Positions 16,846 to 28,346 of a DNA stretch of 63,933 nt are shown here, in pieces; the first letter of the stretch is position 1, and every line of letters begins with the position of its first letter. The notes under the pieces were generated by a model that was given only the letters and a program-made list of their open reading frames with translations, had not been told where the DNA came from and did not search any database. Made by a program: the position numbers and the translations under genes. Origin of the DNA: Gemmatimonadota bacterium (GTDB lineage Bacteria; Latescibacterota; UBA2968; GCA-2709665); the NCBI GenBank assembly GCA_028877215.1, contig JAPPFJ010000015.1, positions 28,745 through 92,677 of the forward strand, in the 5' to 3' direction.

Positions 16846-17910
16846 TTGTCCTACAAGATCGCAGTCATCCCCGGTGACGGCACGGGTCCGGAAGTTGTGG
16901 TGGAAGGCCTGAAATGCATCAACGCGGTCGCACGGAAATGCGGTTTCGACTTTGAAACCGCGACTTTCGACTTCGGCGGCGAACGATACCTCAGAACCGG
17001 CGAAACCCTGCCGGACTCCGCCCTTGAAGAGCTGCGCGGTTTTGACGCCATCTACCTGGGCGCCATTGGCCATCCGGACGTTCGACCCGGGATCCTGGAA
17101 AAGGGTATTCTCCTCAGAACCCGCTTTGAACTGGACCAGTACATCAACCTGCGTCCGGTCAAACTCTACCCCAACGTGGACTGCCCCCTGAAGGACAAGG
17201 GTCCCGCCGACGTCGACTTTGTCGTCGTGCGTGAAAACACCGAGGGCCTTTATTCCGGCGCGGGCGGATTCCTCAAACAGGGTACACCCGACGAGGTCGC
17301 CGTCCAGGAGTCCATCAATACCCGGAAGGGTGTGGAGCGCTGCCTGAGGTATGCTTTCGAATTTACCCGCAGGCGGGGGCGAACGAACACCCTCACCCTC
17401 TGCGGCAAGACCAACGTGCTCACCTATGCCTTCGATCTGTGGGAGCGCACGTTCAATGAAGTCGGAGACGCCGATTATGCCGATGTCAAACGGGACTATG
17501 CACACGTCGACGCCATTACGATGTGGATGGTAAAGAACCCGGAGTGGTTCGATGTTATCGTCACCGACAACATGTTCGGCGACATCATCACCGACCTGGG
17601 CGCGATGATTCAGGGCGGCATGGGCGTCGCTGCGGGCGGCAACATCAACCCCGAAGGCGTATCCATGTTCGAACCCATCGGCGGATCGGCTCCCAAGTAT
17701 ACGGGCATGGGCGTCATCAATCCAGTCGCCGGCATCGCCGCCGCGCAGATGATGGTCGACGTCCTGGGCGAGACCGAAGGCGCCGTGATACTGGAAAACG
17801 CCATCATCCAGGTTGTCGGCACGAAACTCAAGGGCATGGGCGCCGGTGAAATGGGCTTCAACACCTCCGAAGTAGGTGACCTCATCGCCGACGAGGTCGC
17901 ACGCGCATAG
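16846..17910 (+). CDS. leuB: 3-isopropylmalate dehydrogenase
   Basis: The 354-residue protein is a beta-decarboxylating dehydrogenase. [10 protein letters not shown] lies at the N-terminus, [13 protein letters not shown] near residues 125-138 and [22 protein letters not shown] near 235-256, with the metal-binding aspartates. [13 protein letters not shown] follows in the nucleotide-binding region, typical of NAD-dependent members. It oxidises 3-isopropylmalate to 2-oxoisocaproate. Tartrate dehydrogenases are close relatives, but the operon makes LeuB the likely role. It uses a TTG start after GGAGGAAG. Confidence 0.92.
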   Translation: MSYKIAVIPGDGTGPEVVVEGLKCINAVARKCGFDFETATFDFGGERYLRTGETLPDSALEELRGFDAIYLGAIGHPDVRPGILEKGILLRTRFELDQYINLRPVKLYPNVDCPLKDKGPADVDFVVVRENTEGLYSGAGGFLKQGTPDEVAVQESINTRKGVERCLRYAFEFTRRRGRTNTLTLCGKTNVLTYAFDLWERTFNEVGDADYADVKRDYAHVDAITMWMVKNPEWFDVIVTDNMFGDIITDLGAMIQGGMGVAAGGNINPEGVSMFEPIGGSAPKYTGMGVINPVAGIAAAQMMVDVLGETEGAVILENAIIQVVGTKLKGMGAGEMGFNTSEVGDLIADEVARA

Positions 17911-17964
17911 CACGGGAAATACCGGATGACACAACTGAACGCTTCAGAAGGGAAGTGGAATCGA

Positions 17965-17986
17965 CCGGGCGGCTGTGACCGCCCGG
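17965..17986 (+). other. Hairpin in the leuB-cimA gap
   Basis: CCGGGCGG (17965-17972) and CCGCCCGG (17979-17986) form a perfect 8-bp stem with a six-base loop. No U tract follows, so it is more likely an RNA-stability or pausing element than a terminator. The 244-base gap also contains ATTGGGT/ACCCAAT arms about 80 bases apart and, at its end, a truncated type B repeat. Confidence 0.4.
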
Positions 17987-18107
17987 GCCGCATTGGGTAG
18001 GCGGTCTGCTGAACGCGCGGGCGCGGCCGTAAAGCCCATCGGGCGCGTCTGCTCCAAATTCACCGAATCTCCAACCCAATGCAAAGGAAGCTGTGTCAGG
18101 ATTCACG

Positions 18108-18147
18108 GCGCGAAGACCGCTGGGAATTCCAATACCGCTTCTAAGGA
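18108..18147. repeat. Truncated end of a type B repeat
   Basis: The sequence GCGAAGACCGCTGGGAATT, continuing to CGCTTCTAAG, matches the right end of the type B element at 23486-23680 (GCGAAGACCGCTGGGGATT through GCTTCTTAAG), in the same orientation. Only about 40 bases remain. The AAGGAG ribosome site of cimA (18143-18148) overlaps this repeat end, so the relic may supply the translation signal. Confidence 0.55.
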
Positions 18148-18154
18148 GCTTTTG

Positions 18155-19762
18155 ATGTCCAATCGCGTACAGATATACGATTCCACCCTCCGAGACGGCG
18201 CGCAGGCCGAAGGGATAGCGTTTTCGCTGGATGACAAGCTTACGATCACGCAACGACTGGATGCCCTCGGCGTCCACTATATCGAGGGCGGATGGCCGAA
18301 CCCCACCAATCCAAAGGACATGGAGTTCTTCAATCGCGTCCGTGAACTCCCGCTTGAGAACGCGAAGGTTACCGCCTTCGGCAGCACGCGCCGCGCGAAC
18401 AATCATCCGGAAGACGACGCGATCCTCAATACGCTGCTGCAGGCCGGCACAGATGTCGTCACACTCTTCGGCAAGTCCTGGGAACTGCATGTGACCCACG
18501 TCCTCCGTACCACTCGCGACGAGAACCTGAGGCTCATTCGGGACTCGGTCGCTTATATCGCATCGAACGGACGCGAGGTCGTCTACGACGCGGAACATTT
18601 CTTCGACGGGTACATCGCCGATCCTCATTACGCCGTCGCCACACTTCTGGCCGCACAAGAAGGCGGAGCCGGCATTCTGGTCCTCTGCGACACCAACGGA
18701 GGCACACTGACCTCGGAACTCCGCGAAGTCATCGAAAACGTTACGGCAAAGATCAATGTGCCCTTCGGGATCCACACCCACAACGACGCCGGCGTCGGCG
18801 TCGCCAACGCGATTGAGGCCGTCGAAATGGGCGCCATTCAGGTACAGGGCACGTTCAACGGATACGGAGAGCGTTGCGGAAACGCGAATCTCTGTTCCAT
18901 CATCCCCAGTCTCGAACTGAAACTCAAGAGATCCAGTATAGGACCGGAAAGACTCGCCGGACTCATGGACTTCTCCCGTTTTCTCAGCGAAATCGCGAAC
19001 GTCCATCACGATCACAGGCAGCCTTATGTGGGCGAAAGCGCGTTTGCCCACAAGGGCGGCGTTCACATCGACGCCATGGTCAAACAGCCCGCCACGTACG
19101 AACACTGCCGGCCGGAACAGGTGGGCAACGAGCGTCGCTTTCTCCTGTCCGAACAGTCCGGCAGCGCCACCATCGCCGCCAAGCTGAACCATCTCATTCC
19201 CGGACTCGACAAGAAACATCCGGCGCTTCAACGCCTTCTTAGACAGATCAAGCAACTCGAACACGAGGGATACGTCTTTGAAGCCGCTGAAGCGTCCTTC
19301 GAAATTCTGGCCCGAAAGGCACTAGGCGCCATCTCCGACCCGTTCCGGCTGATCGGATTCCGCACGATCAACCGGAAGTCGGCGGAAGGGACGGAAGTCG
19401 AAGCGATCGTCAAGGTCGAGGTGGACGGTCAGGCGTATCACACGGTGGCCGACGGAGACGGTCCGGTGAACGCTCTTGATGCGGCGCTCCGGCAGGCGTT
19501 GGAGCCCGTGTACCCGATTCTCAAGGAAGTCCATCTCGAAGATTACAAGGTGCGCGTCCTTTCCGCCCGGGACGGAACCGCCGCGAGGGTGCGCGTTCTC
19601 ATCGAGTCGTCCGACAGCCACCGGGTCTGGAATACGATCGGTGTGTCTGAAAACATCATTGAAGCCAGCTGGATCGCGCTTGTGGACAGCCTCAGTTACA
19701 AGCTGCTCACGGAAGGTTGTCTGACCGCCAGCGAACCCGTACGGCAGGAAGCGCTCGCGTAA
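18155..19762 (+). CDS. cimA: (R)-citramalate synthase, CimA type
   Basis: The 535-residue protein belongs to the LeuA superfamily but carries the citramalate-synthase version of the motifs: YDSTLRDGAQAEGIAFS, DAEHFFDGY, AGILVLCDTNGG and GIHTHNDAGVGVANAIEAV. It joins pyruvate and acetyl-CoA to citramalate, which LeuCDB can convert to 2-oxobutyrate for isoleucine, bypassing threonine. The ATG at 18155 follows AAGGAG by six bases; the frame is open further upstream but those residues do not belong to the family. The C-terminal ~120 residues are the regulatory dimer domain. Its place after leuB supports the pathway call. Confidence 0.93.
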   Translation: MSNRVQIYDSTLRDGAQAEGIAFSLDDKLTITQRLDALGVHYIEGGWPNPTNPKDMEFFNRVRELPLENAKVTAFGSTRRANNHPEDDAILNTLLQAGTDVVTLFGKSWELHVTHVLRTTRDENLRLIRDSVAYIASNGREVVYDAEHFFDGYIADPHYAVATLLAAQEGGAGILVLCDTNGGTLTSELREVIENVTAKINVPFGIHTHNDAGVGVANAIEAVEMGAIQVQGTFNGYGERCGNANLCSIIPSLELKLKRSSIGPERLAGLMDFSRFLSEIANVHHDHRQPYVGESAFAHKGGVHIDAMVKQPATYEHCRPEQVGNERRFLLSEQSGSATIAAKLNHLIPGLDKKHPALQRLLRQIKQLEHEGYVFEAAEASFEILARKALGAISDPFRLIGFRTINRKSAEGTEVEAIVKVEVDGQAYHTVADGDGPVNALDAALRQALEPVYPILKEVHLEDYKVRVLSARDGTAARVRVLIESSDSHRVWNTIGVSENIIEASWIALVDSLSYKLLTEGCLTASEPVRQEALA

Positions 19763-19815
19763 ACGCCTGCCCGACCGGGGCCGGACAGCATCGGGTCCGT
19801 TTTCAGGTTTCGAAA

Positions 19816-20988
19816 ATGAAAATCACGTCCCGCAGAATCGAACGCCTTCCTCCGTACGTGTTTGCCGAAGTGAACGCGCACAAGATGCGCCTGCGCCGGA
19901 AGGGTGTGGACATCATCGATCTGGGTATGGGAAATCCGGACCAGCCCACCCCGTCGCACATTGTAGACAAACTCGTCGAAGTTGCAGGCGATCCCAAGAC
20001 CCACCGCTATGCGCCTTCACAGGGAATCGCCGCGTTGCGTGCGGCCATCTGCCGGCATTACAGACGGCGCTTCGGCGTCGACCTGGCCCCCGACACGGAA
20101 GCCCTTGCCACCATAGGATCCAAGGACGGGCTTGCCCACATCTGCCTGGCTCTCCTGGACCCCGGCGATCTCGCAATCGTGCCCAATCCCGCGTATCCAC
20201 TGCATCTCTACGGCGTCGCCATTGCAAACGGCAATGTGCTGAGCCTGCCTCTGCGCCCGGAGAAAGAGTTCATTCCCGAGATTCAGATGGTGGCGAGAGA
20301 ACTCTGGCCCAAACCGAAGATGATGATCTTCAACTTCCCGAACAACCCCACCACCGCGACGGTGGATCTCGCTTTCTTTGAGGAAATCGTGGACTTCGCC
20401 AGGCGACAGGAGATCGTCATCATCCACGACATGGCGTATTCGGATATCGTGTTCGACGGTTACCGTGCGCCCAGCCTGCTCCAGGTAAAAGGGGCAAAGG
20501 AAGTGGGCGTGGAATTCTTCACGATGTCCAAGACGTACAACATGGCGGGTTGGCGGGTCGGTTTCTGCCTGGGCAATCCGGAGGTCATCGATGCGTTGAA
20601 AACCATCAAACACTACTACGACTACGGGATCTTCACGCCTATCCAGGTCGCTGCCATCGCCGCACTGGACGGTCCGCAGGACTGTGTCGTCCAGGCCGCT
20701 GAAATCTATCGATCCAGACGCGACGTGCTGGTGGAGGGGCTTAACCGGATCGGCTGGCCCGTTTTAAAGCCCAAGGCGTCCATGTTCATCTGGACGCAGA
20801 TTCCCGACAAATACCGCTATCTGGGCTCGATGAGGTTCGCGCTCAAAATGATGGAGGAAGCGGAAGTCGCGGTGTCCCCCGGGATCGGATTCGGCGACAT
20901 GGGCGAGGGCTACGTGCGTATTTCCCTCATCGAAAACGAGCACCGTATCCGACAGGCCGTCAGGAACATCAAGCGGGCATTCTTCTGA
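19816..20988 (+). CDS. alaC: PLP aminotransferase, alanine transaminase AlaC-like
   Basis: The 390-residue class I/II aminotransferase closely follows the AlaC (YfdZ) pattern. Its start RIERLPPYVFAEV, IGSKDGLAHICLALLDPGD, NFPNNPTTATVDLAFFEE, FFTMSKTYNMAGWRVGF with the PLP lysine near residue 240, and PKASMFIWTQIP all match. AlaC makes alanine from pyruvate, and related enzymes act on LL-diaminopimelate. The ATG at 19816 was chosen because the family begins there. It lies between cimA and argJ in the amino-acid operon. Confidence 0.85.
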   Translation: MKITSRRIERLPPYVFAEVNAHKMRLRRKGVDIIDLGMGNPDQPTPSHIVDKLVEVAGDPKTHRYAPSQGIAALRAAICRHYRRRFGVDLAPDTEALATIGSKDGLAHICLALLDPGDLAIVPNPAYPLHLYGVAIANGNVLSLPLRPEKEFIPEIQMVARELWPKPKMMIFNFPNNPTTATVDLAFFEEIVDFARRQEIVIIHDMAYSDIVFDGYRAPSLLQVKGAKEVGVEFFTMSKTYNMAGWRVGFCLGNPEVIDALKTIKHYYDYGIFTPIQVAAIAALDGPQDCVVQAAEIYRSRRDVLVEGLNRIGWPVLKPKASMFIWTQIPDKYRYLGSMRFALKMMEEAEVAVSPGIGFGDMGEGYVRISLIENEHRIRQAVRNIKRAFF

Positions 20989-20999
20989 GAGGATCGGCC

Positions 21000-22193
<1,194 letters not shown>

Positions 22194-22280
22194 CAGAACG
22201 CAGGAAGCGATTGAGTGTAAGGCATCGCCCTGCGGTTCACGCGAACGCTGTCCGCGGTTTTTCGGAACGTGCAGAAATCT

Positions 22281-23489
22281 ATGCCAATTCAGTCGATAAA
22301 CAGGACCGTTCCGCCGTTTTCCAATCGTGTGCTCGACGTCAATGAGTCGCTTACGGTAGCCACGTTTGCCAGAATGGGTGAACTGAAACGAGGGGGCGCG
22401 GACCTCATTTCACTGGTTGCGGGTGAACCCGATTTCGATACCCCGGATAATATCAAGGACGCCGCGATCCTGGCCATTACGAGAGGGCACACGAAGTACA
22501 CCGCGCCTGCATCGGGCCTGCCCGAACTCAAACGGGCAATCGCACAAAAACTGAAAAGAGAGAACAACCTGGACTACGATCCGTCGCAGATTGTCGTTAC
22601 GTGCGGCGCCAAGCAAGTCATTTTCGACGCGGTCGTCGCGCTGGTCAACCCGGGCGACGAGGCCATTATTCCCTCTCCGTACTGGGTCAGCTATGCTGAC
22701 CAGGTCAGACTGATGGGCGGCAAGCCCCTCATCCTGAAAACAACCGAGGAGACGGGATTCCGGCTTACGCCCCGTGCCCTCGCGGACGCCATCACGCCGC
22801 GTACCAAGTTCATCCTTCTGAACAGCCCCTGCAATCCCACCGGTGAAGTCTACACGCCCGACGAACTGGGCGCTCTTGCGGACGTCGTCGCGGACGCCGG
22901 CATCTATGTAATCTCGGACGAAATATACGAAAAAGTCGTCTACGACCCCGCCGAGCACGTTTCCATCGCCGCGGTACACCCCGGGGCCGGATGCAGAACC
23001 CTGCTTGTCAATGGCTTTTCCAAAGCCTATGCGATGACCGGCTGGCGAGTGGGCTATGGCGCAGGTCCACCCGAACTGATGCGACTGATCGCCAAAGTAC
23101 AGAGCCAGGAAACCACCAACACCTGCACGATTTCCCAGTATGCGGCCATCGAAGCGCTCACGGGAACCCAGGAGAGCGTGGAAACCATGCGGGCCGCATT
23201 TCAGGAACGCCGTGACCTGATCGTCGCGCGCCTGAACCGGCTGCCGGGCGTCTCGTGCCGTCTTCCACAAGGTGCTTTTTACGCCTTTCCAAACGTGTCC
23301 GATTTATACGGCGAACGCGTCAGTAACGACGTCGAACTTGCGAACTACCTGCTGGAAGCGGCCGAGACCGGATGCGTTCCCGGCAGCGGCTTCGGTTCCG
23401 GAGACCACCTGCGTTTTTCGTATGCCGCGTCTCTGCCGATGATTCACGAGGCCATGGACCGTATCGAGGATGCCGTCAGCAGGATTTAG
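22281..23489 (+). CDS. PLP aminotransferase, aspartate/prephenate aminotransferase-like
   Basis: The 402-residue class I aminotransferase resembles bacterial subgroup Ib aspartate aminotransferases. It shows LVAGEPDFDTPDNIK near residue 46, CGAKQVIFDAVVALVNPGDE, NSPCNPTGEVY, YVISDEIYEKVVYD and NGFSKAYAMTGWRVGYGAG with the PLP lysine near residue 250. Enzymes of this type use aspartate and 2-oxoglutarate and sometimes prephenate. The ATG at 22281 is used; a GTG four codons earlier is possible. Its TAG stop lies inside the left end of a type B repeat, so that repeat may have supplied the current C-terminus. Confidence 0.88.
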   Translation: MPIQSINRTVPPFSNRVLDVNESLTVATFARMGELKRGGADLISLVAGEPDFDTPDNIKDAAILAITRGHTKYTAPASGLPELKRAIAQKLKRENNLDYDPSQIVVTCGAKQVIFDAVVALVNPGDEAIIPSPYWVSYADQVRLMGGKPLILKTTEETGFRLTPRALADAITPRTKFILLNSPCNPTGEVYTPDELGALADVVADAGIYVISDEIYEKVVYDPAEHVSIAAVHPGAGCRTLLVNGFSKAYAMTGWRVGYGAGPPELMRLIAKVQSQETTNTCTISQYAAIEALTGTQESVETMRAAFQERRDLIVARLNRLPGVSCRLPQGAFYAFPNVSDLYGERVSNDVELANYLLEAAETGCVPGSGFGSGDHLRFSYAASLPMIHEAMDRIEDAVSRI

Positions 23490-23680
23490 CAGCTGTTTTA
23501 AAATTACCGGTGAGTTCCCGAGCACGGGCGAAAAAGTGGCGGTCAAGGCGGGAAAATCCGCCTAAGAGAGGCGAGGGGCGCGCAGCCTCGATACATTGGA
23601 TACGGGCGGGTTTGACCAACGCCGACCGGCGCTCTTGAAGCCGTGCGAAGACCGCTGGGGATTTTAAGACAGCTTCTTAA
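23486..23680. repeat. Type B inverted-repeat element, copy 2 (195 bp)
   Basis: The ends TTAGCAGCTG and CAGCTTCTTAA are an imperfect inverted repeat, with AGCTGTTTTAAAAT and ATTTTAAGACAGCT just inside. The whole element is the reverse complement of copy 1 at 11991-12183, at above 80% identity by eye. It starts within the stop codon of the aminotransferase gene and ends 23 bases before accA. Confidence 0.8.
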
Positions 23681-23703
23681 GCAGCCCGAAAGGACACTCG
23701 AGC

Positions 23704-24669
23704 ATGAACGGCAAGAAGAGGATTTACCTGGACTTCGAACGTCCCATTGCGGAATTGGACAATAAGATTGAAGACCTCAAAGCCCGCGCCGAGTCTGACA
23801 ATGCGGACGTGACGGCTGAACTGTCCACCCTGGAGAAACGGTTGCAGAAGGCGGAGAAGGAAATTTACTCGGCTATGAGCCGGTGGCAGATATACCAGTT
23901 GGCGGGGCACCCCCAGCGTCCTCATACGATCGACTATATTCGATTGATATTTTCCGACTTCATGGAACTTCACGGAGACCGGAACTATCGGGACGATCCG
24001 GCGGTGGTAAGCGGCTTCGCCCGTCTTGACGGACAGCCACTCCTGATCGTCGGTACGCAAAAGGGGCGTAATACGACGGAAAATATCCATCGAAACTTCG
24101 GCATGGCGCACCCTGAAGGGTATCGGAAGGCCCTTCGCGTGATGAAACTCGCCGCCAAATTCAAACGCCCTGTCCTCTGTCTCATCGATACGCCCGGAGC
24201 CTATCCGGGCATCGGATCTGAGGAGCGGAGCGTCTCCGAAGCGATCGCCAGGAATCTCTTCGAGATCTCGCGTCTTCCGGTCCCCGTCATCGTGGTCATA
24301 ATCGGAGAAGGCGCGAGCGGCGGAGCGCTCGGCATCGGTGTAGGAGACCGAATCCTGATGCTGGAAAACGCGTGGTACTCCGTGATCAACCCCCAATCCT
24401 GCTCTCTCATACTCTGGCGGAACCGCGACAAGAAGGAAGAGGCCGCGGAGGCACTGAAGATTACCGCCCAGGACCTCGTCCCTCTGGGAATCGTCGATCG
24501 GATCGTACCGGAGCCCTTTGGCGGCGCGCACCGGGATCCGGAAACGGCCAGTCGAAACCTGAAGCGAATCTTACTCGACGAACTGGGAAATTTGGCGCGC
24601 AAACGGCCGGAAGAGCTGGTCCGCGAGCGGGTCGACAAATTCGGACGCATGGGTGTCTGGGACGAGTGA
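23704..24669 (+). CDS. accA: Acetyl-CoA carboxylase carboxyltransferase subunit alpha
   Basis: The 321-residue protein has normal AccA length. Motifs seen are [18 protein letters not shown] at the N-terminus, [19 protein letters not shown] near residue 92, IGTQKGR-type [24 protein letters not shown] near 163-177 and [14 protein letters not shown]. With AccD and biotinyl-BCCP it makes malonyl-CoA, the first step of fatty acid synthesis. AAAGGA precedes the ATG. The other acc genes are not in the window. Confidence 0.97.
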   Translation: MNGKKRIYLDFERPIAELDNKIEDLKARAESDNADVTAELSTLEKRLQKAEKEIYSAMSRWQIYQLAGHPQRPHTIDYIRLIFSDFMELHGDRNYRDDPAVVSGFARLDGQPLLIVGTQKGRNTTENIHRNFGMAHPEGYRKALRVMKLAAKFKRPVLCLIDTPGAYPGIGSEERSVSEAIARNLFEISRLPVPVIVVIIGEGASGGALGIGVGDRILMLENAWYSVINPQSCSLILWRNRDKKEEAAEALKITAQDLVPLGIVDRIVPEPFGGAHRDPETASRNLKRILLDELGNLARKRPEELVRERVDKFGRMGVWDE

Positions 24670-25607
24670 CCCGCGGGCGTCATAATGGCGACCGATCTGC
24701 ATCTGCTGAACACATCGAAACAAGCAAAAAATGGGCCACTAGTTGCCTTTTTTTTTGTGACATGACATCCTTCGGCCACGGGATTTCACTAACTTGCTGT
24801 TTACGTGGAAGGTTCGGAAAAACGATCAAATTGGGGGATTTTTTATTGTGAAAAGGAGGCCAGGGAAACCAACCGAGCCCTTAAAAAAATATCTCAACGT
24901 CCAGCCAATTGAGTTTCAGTATCTTATGCGAAAGTTGCCGGTTCCGCACCTTCTCTTTTCCTAAATTTGCCCTTGACGACGCCACGATCGGCATATATAT
25001 TTCAATCGTGCTTGCCAAGAGACCGTCTCTACATAAGATGTTGTCTTGGAGCAAGTTACATTGTTGGATCCGTGTGCCTTTTCCATATTTGGTGCTTGGC
25101 AAAGACGCCCGGATTCGAGTAGGGAACCGGGGGATGGCCGCGGTTCGTTTTGACGTTGGCCCTGAACCCTTCCACACCGGTTCGTTTGGTCGGAGTTGTG
25201 AAACTTCGGCACTTCGTCATCCTGTCAGAAATAGAATGAATGGGCGGTATAGCCGTTACCGAGATTGGCTTCAGCAAGTGATCCAGCCTGGGAGAAGTAA
25301 AAGCATCGGCTCTTTGGTTGGCGGCAGTCTTATTGGGGGAGATAATACTGCCGGCTAGACCTAACATATAGAACTGCTGCTTTTCTTCTTATGCATCGTG
25401 GCTCTTTGCTGATTCCGTATTCCTGTGCGGCTATCCGCCCATTTTAGTTTGATCCGCATTCCCGTCCCGTTCGACCCCGGCCATTCCCGCTCGCGGCCGG
25501 TTTCGCGCGTCAAACGTCTGTTTCGCGGTCCTGCCCTCCTCACCTCCCTGCGTCCGCATCCACCTCGCCAGACGACCCCCACACCGGTGGCGGTTCCGCT
25601 TGCTTCG
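24670..25607. other. 938-base gap without a convincing gene
   Basis: This gap between accA and the convergent comEC has uneven, locally AT-rich composition. A nine-T run (24748-24756) after a weak hairpin could end accA transcription. A good promoter match on the plus strand, TTGACG (24973-24978), 17 bases, TATATT (24996-25001), points into sequence with no recognisable protein; frames there lack family similarity and good ribosome sites. A small RNA or a decayed gene is possible. Confidence 0.4.
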
Positions 25608-27974
25608 TTACGGCGTTTCAAGCCATCCCCTGGCGTCGATTCCCTGTTCATCGATCCGAATCTCTACAGCGCCCATCTCATCGGTCCGGTAGATGGAAAT
25701 CCCCATTGTTTCGAAACGCCGGATCACCTCGCGGGACGGATGGCGGAATTTGTTCCGGACACCGCACGAGATCGCCACGAGATCGGGACGCACGGCGTCC
25801 AGAAACGCTGTGGTGGAAGAGGTTCGGGATCCGTGGTGCGCCGCCTTCAACACCTGTGCGCGGAGCCTGTCCCCCCACCGCAGAAGATCCGGATCCGTTT
25901 CATGCTCAATGTCCCCCGTTAGCAGAACGGCCGAGCCTCCAAACGCAAGTCGAATCACCACGGAACCGTTGTTCAGGCCCAGCGGTGCAGGCCCATTCCG
26001 CGAAACGTAATCCGACGTTGGATGCAGTACGAGAGCATCAACCTCACCCAGTCCACCAAATCGGTCACCCGCCTCAATCGCCGCATAACGTATGCCCTTC
26101 TCGCGTATCAGTGTTCGGATCCGGCGGGCGGTCCATGAATCATAAAACTGCCCTGCGTCAAGGTACCAGCCAACCTCTACATTCTCCAAGAGTGTTACGA
26201 ATCCGCCAATATGATCGCTGTGGGGGTGCGTCGCGACCACGGCGTCGATCCGATTGATACCCTCAGCTTGAAGGAAAGGGAGCAGTACCCGTTCACCCAT
26301 GTCGATGTTCAGCGCGCGCAACCCACTGTCTACCAGCAGCGTCCTCCCGTTCGGGAGCCTCAGAAAAATTCCATCACCCTGGCCCACGTCCAGTACCAGC
26401 ATGCGCAGGTCCGCGGGACGCTGCCAGATTCCCGACCAGACCCAGAGATTCACAAGTGACAGGCCCACAAGTAACAACCGGCGGCCCCATCGACCGGACC
26501 TCACTTCTGGCAGAATCAAAGCCACGGCACAGAGATACAGCCCGATGACAGTCCATCCGGGTCTTTGCAGTTCGACGGCAGCCCATGCCGGCGCCGCAAA
26601 CCAGCCCGCGGCCTGGATCGCGCCCTTCAGGACGACCCAGTTCGCGCCGTTCAGTAACGACGCCACGGGTGAAAACACGTGAAAAACGATGACGGCAAGC
26701 AACCCCAGCGCGACGGCGACCGCCATCAGGGGTACCACAACCAGGTTGGCAAGAATCGATACGATCGAAAGAAGCCCGAAGTAGGTCAGCACAAGAGGAA
26801 GTGTGGCCACCTGCGCGGCCACCGACACCGCAAGCGGCGCCCATATCCACCCAGCGAGGCCGCCTGCAGTGCCGCCGGGCAGGCAGGCACGGATCGGCCG
26901 ATGGAGTATCAGGATTCCCCCGGTAGCGGAAAAGGAGAGTTGAAAGCCGACGTCGAACAGATCCTGAGGCCTGAAAATCAGGATGACGAGAGCGGCCAGG
27001 CCGAGTGAATTGAGTCCCTCGCCCTGTATGTTTCCCAGGCGACCCCAAATGGTAATCGCGCACATCGTGCTGGCTCTGACAACCGACGGCGGAAGCCCGG
27101 TGACCAGCGCGTAAAGCAGCACCGCGCAAACGGTAGCCCAGGCGGTCGCCTTCCTGCCGCATCCCACTGCACCGAGGGCGAAGAACACCACTGCGGTAAT
27201 CAGGCCCACGTGCAATCCCGAAACGGCCAGTACGTGGTTGACCCCGGCTCGGGTAAACGCGGTACGCACGGGGTCGGGAACCCCGCGTTTTTCGCCAAGC
27301 AAGACCCCGCTCAGCAGCCCTGCCGGCCCCCCGGAGAGGTTGCACGCCACCGCGCCGCGCACGCCCCGCCGCACCGGAAGTACTACGTACGTCCACAGCC
27401 AGCCTCCCCTGCCCGCGCGGACCTCCAGGACCTGTTCCCTTCTCGACACGGAGCCCATGGCGTGGATTCCCTTCCGTTCCAGGAATGCGCGGTAATCGAA
27501 CGCGCCCGGATTCCTGGCGGGATTCGGCTTGCGCAGGTGCAGCTGTGACGACAGGCGATCTCCGTAATCCACCTCAGGCCGGAACTTTCTGAAACGCAGG
27601 AGAACCGTTCCCTGAACTGAATACACCGTATCGCCCACGGTGACCCGTTCGGCGGCCAACCGAATACGCAACCCGTCTTCCATCCATTCAGGTTCCTCGG
27701 CCACGCGCCCGTCGAGCACGACGGGACGGTCGCGTCCGGTAAACCCTGCCACATGGTCTTCGGGCAACGCCTGCATAACGCTTTCATACCGCATTGCCCC
27801 AAGCACAACCAGCAGAGCTCCCGGCCACGCGGAACCGTTCTTGAAGCGGACAATGCATACGATCCAGAGCGCGAGGCCTCCCGCCCATACCGCCCATGCG
27901 GGCATGTCCACACGATGGGCCATGAGCACTCCCGCGGCAAAACACGCCGCGGACAGCAAAGCCGGACGCCGCAT
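25608..27974 (-). CDS. comEC: ComEC/Rec2 DNA-uptake channel
   Basis: The protein has 788 residues, typical of full-length ComEC. An N-terminal DUF4131 region (~30-190, with an OB-like part) is followed by the multi-helix Competence domain containing GVNHVLAVSGLHVGL near residue 245 and VRASTMCAI near 300. The C-terminal metallo-beta-lactamase-type domain carries VLDVGQGDGIFLRLPNG and the zinc motif THPHSDHIGG near 590. ComEC carries single-stranded DNA across the inner membrane during transformation, and the C-terminal domain may degrade the other strand. No other com gene lies nearby. Confidence 0.95.
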   Translation of the reverse strand: MRRPALLSAACFAAGVLMAHRVDMPAWAVWAGGLALWIVCIVRFKNGSAWPGALLVVLGAMRYESVMQALPEDHVAGFTGRDRPVVLDGRVAEEPEWMEDGLRIRLAAERVTVGDTVYSVQGTVLLRFRKFRPEVDYGDRLSSQLHLRKPNPARNPGAFDYRAFLERKGIHAMGSVSRREQVLEVRAGRGGWLWTYVVLPVRRGVRGAVACNLSGGPAGLLSGVLLGEKRGVPDPVRTAFTRAGVNHVLAVSGLHVGLITAVVFFALGAVGCGRKATAWATVCAVLLYALVTGLPPSVVRASTMCAITIWGRLGNIQGEGLNSLGLAALVILIFRPQDLFDVGFQLSFSATGGILILHRPIRACLPGGTAGGLAGWIWAPLAVSVAAQVATLPLVLTYFGLLSIVSILANLVVVPLMAVAVALGLLAVIVFHVFSPVASLLNGANWVVLKGAIQAAGWFAAPAWAAVELQRPGWTVIGLYLCAVALILPEVRSGRWGRRLLLVGLSLVNLWVWSGIWQRPADLRMLVLDVGQGDGIFLRLPNGRTLLVDSGLRALNIDMGERVLLPFLQAEGINRIDAVVATHPHSDHIGGFVTLLENVEVGWYLDAGQFYDSWTARRIRTLIREKGIRYAAIEAGDRFGGLGEVDALVLHPTSDYVSRNGPAPLGLNNGSVVIRLAFGGSAVLLTGDIEHETDPDLLRWGDRLRAQVLKAAHHGSRTSSTTAFLDAVRPDLVAISCGVRNKFRHPSREVIRRFETMGISIYRTDEMGAVEIRIDEQGIDARGWLETP

Positions 27975-28346
27975 CTCCGCCCCCTCCGTTTCGCATCAAA
28001 TTTCCTGAACCCAGGTGCAAAATCCGTACCGATTCAGATAACGGCGGATTGACCGGCTTTCGCGTTTTCATATTGAAAGACACGTTCAACCGATGCATCA
28101 AAATGTCCACTCGCGACGCGTCCCGCAGGGCGGAACGCCACTCGAACAATCCATTGACATTATCCTGAAGAGATGCTATATTCGGTAAAATTCGCGCCGG
28201 TTACCGGTCCGCAATCGGGCAAATACCGTTCGAATTCCCACGGCGTTGTCGCCGGGATCCGGTATTCATTCCCTGGGCACGATTGCCGCGCCGAAACAAG
28301 GCCCTCTTCCGCGCCGTCCCCGACAATTCAAGCCGATCCAGCTGGA
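27975..28346. promoter_or_regulatory. Divergent comEC-truA intergenic region
   Basis: These 372 bases separate two genes that read away from each other and should hold both promoters. I found no consensus -35/-10 pair that I would defend and no repeat. The frame upstream of truA stays open but has no family similarity. Confidence 0.3.

Noticed and set aside
24909..25358. 149-codon frame in the accA-comEC gap
   Set aside because: No family similarity, no strong ribosome site and unusual composition; kept only as part of the gap description.
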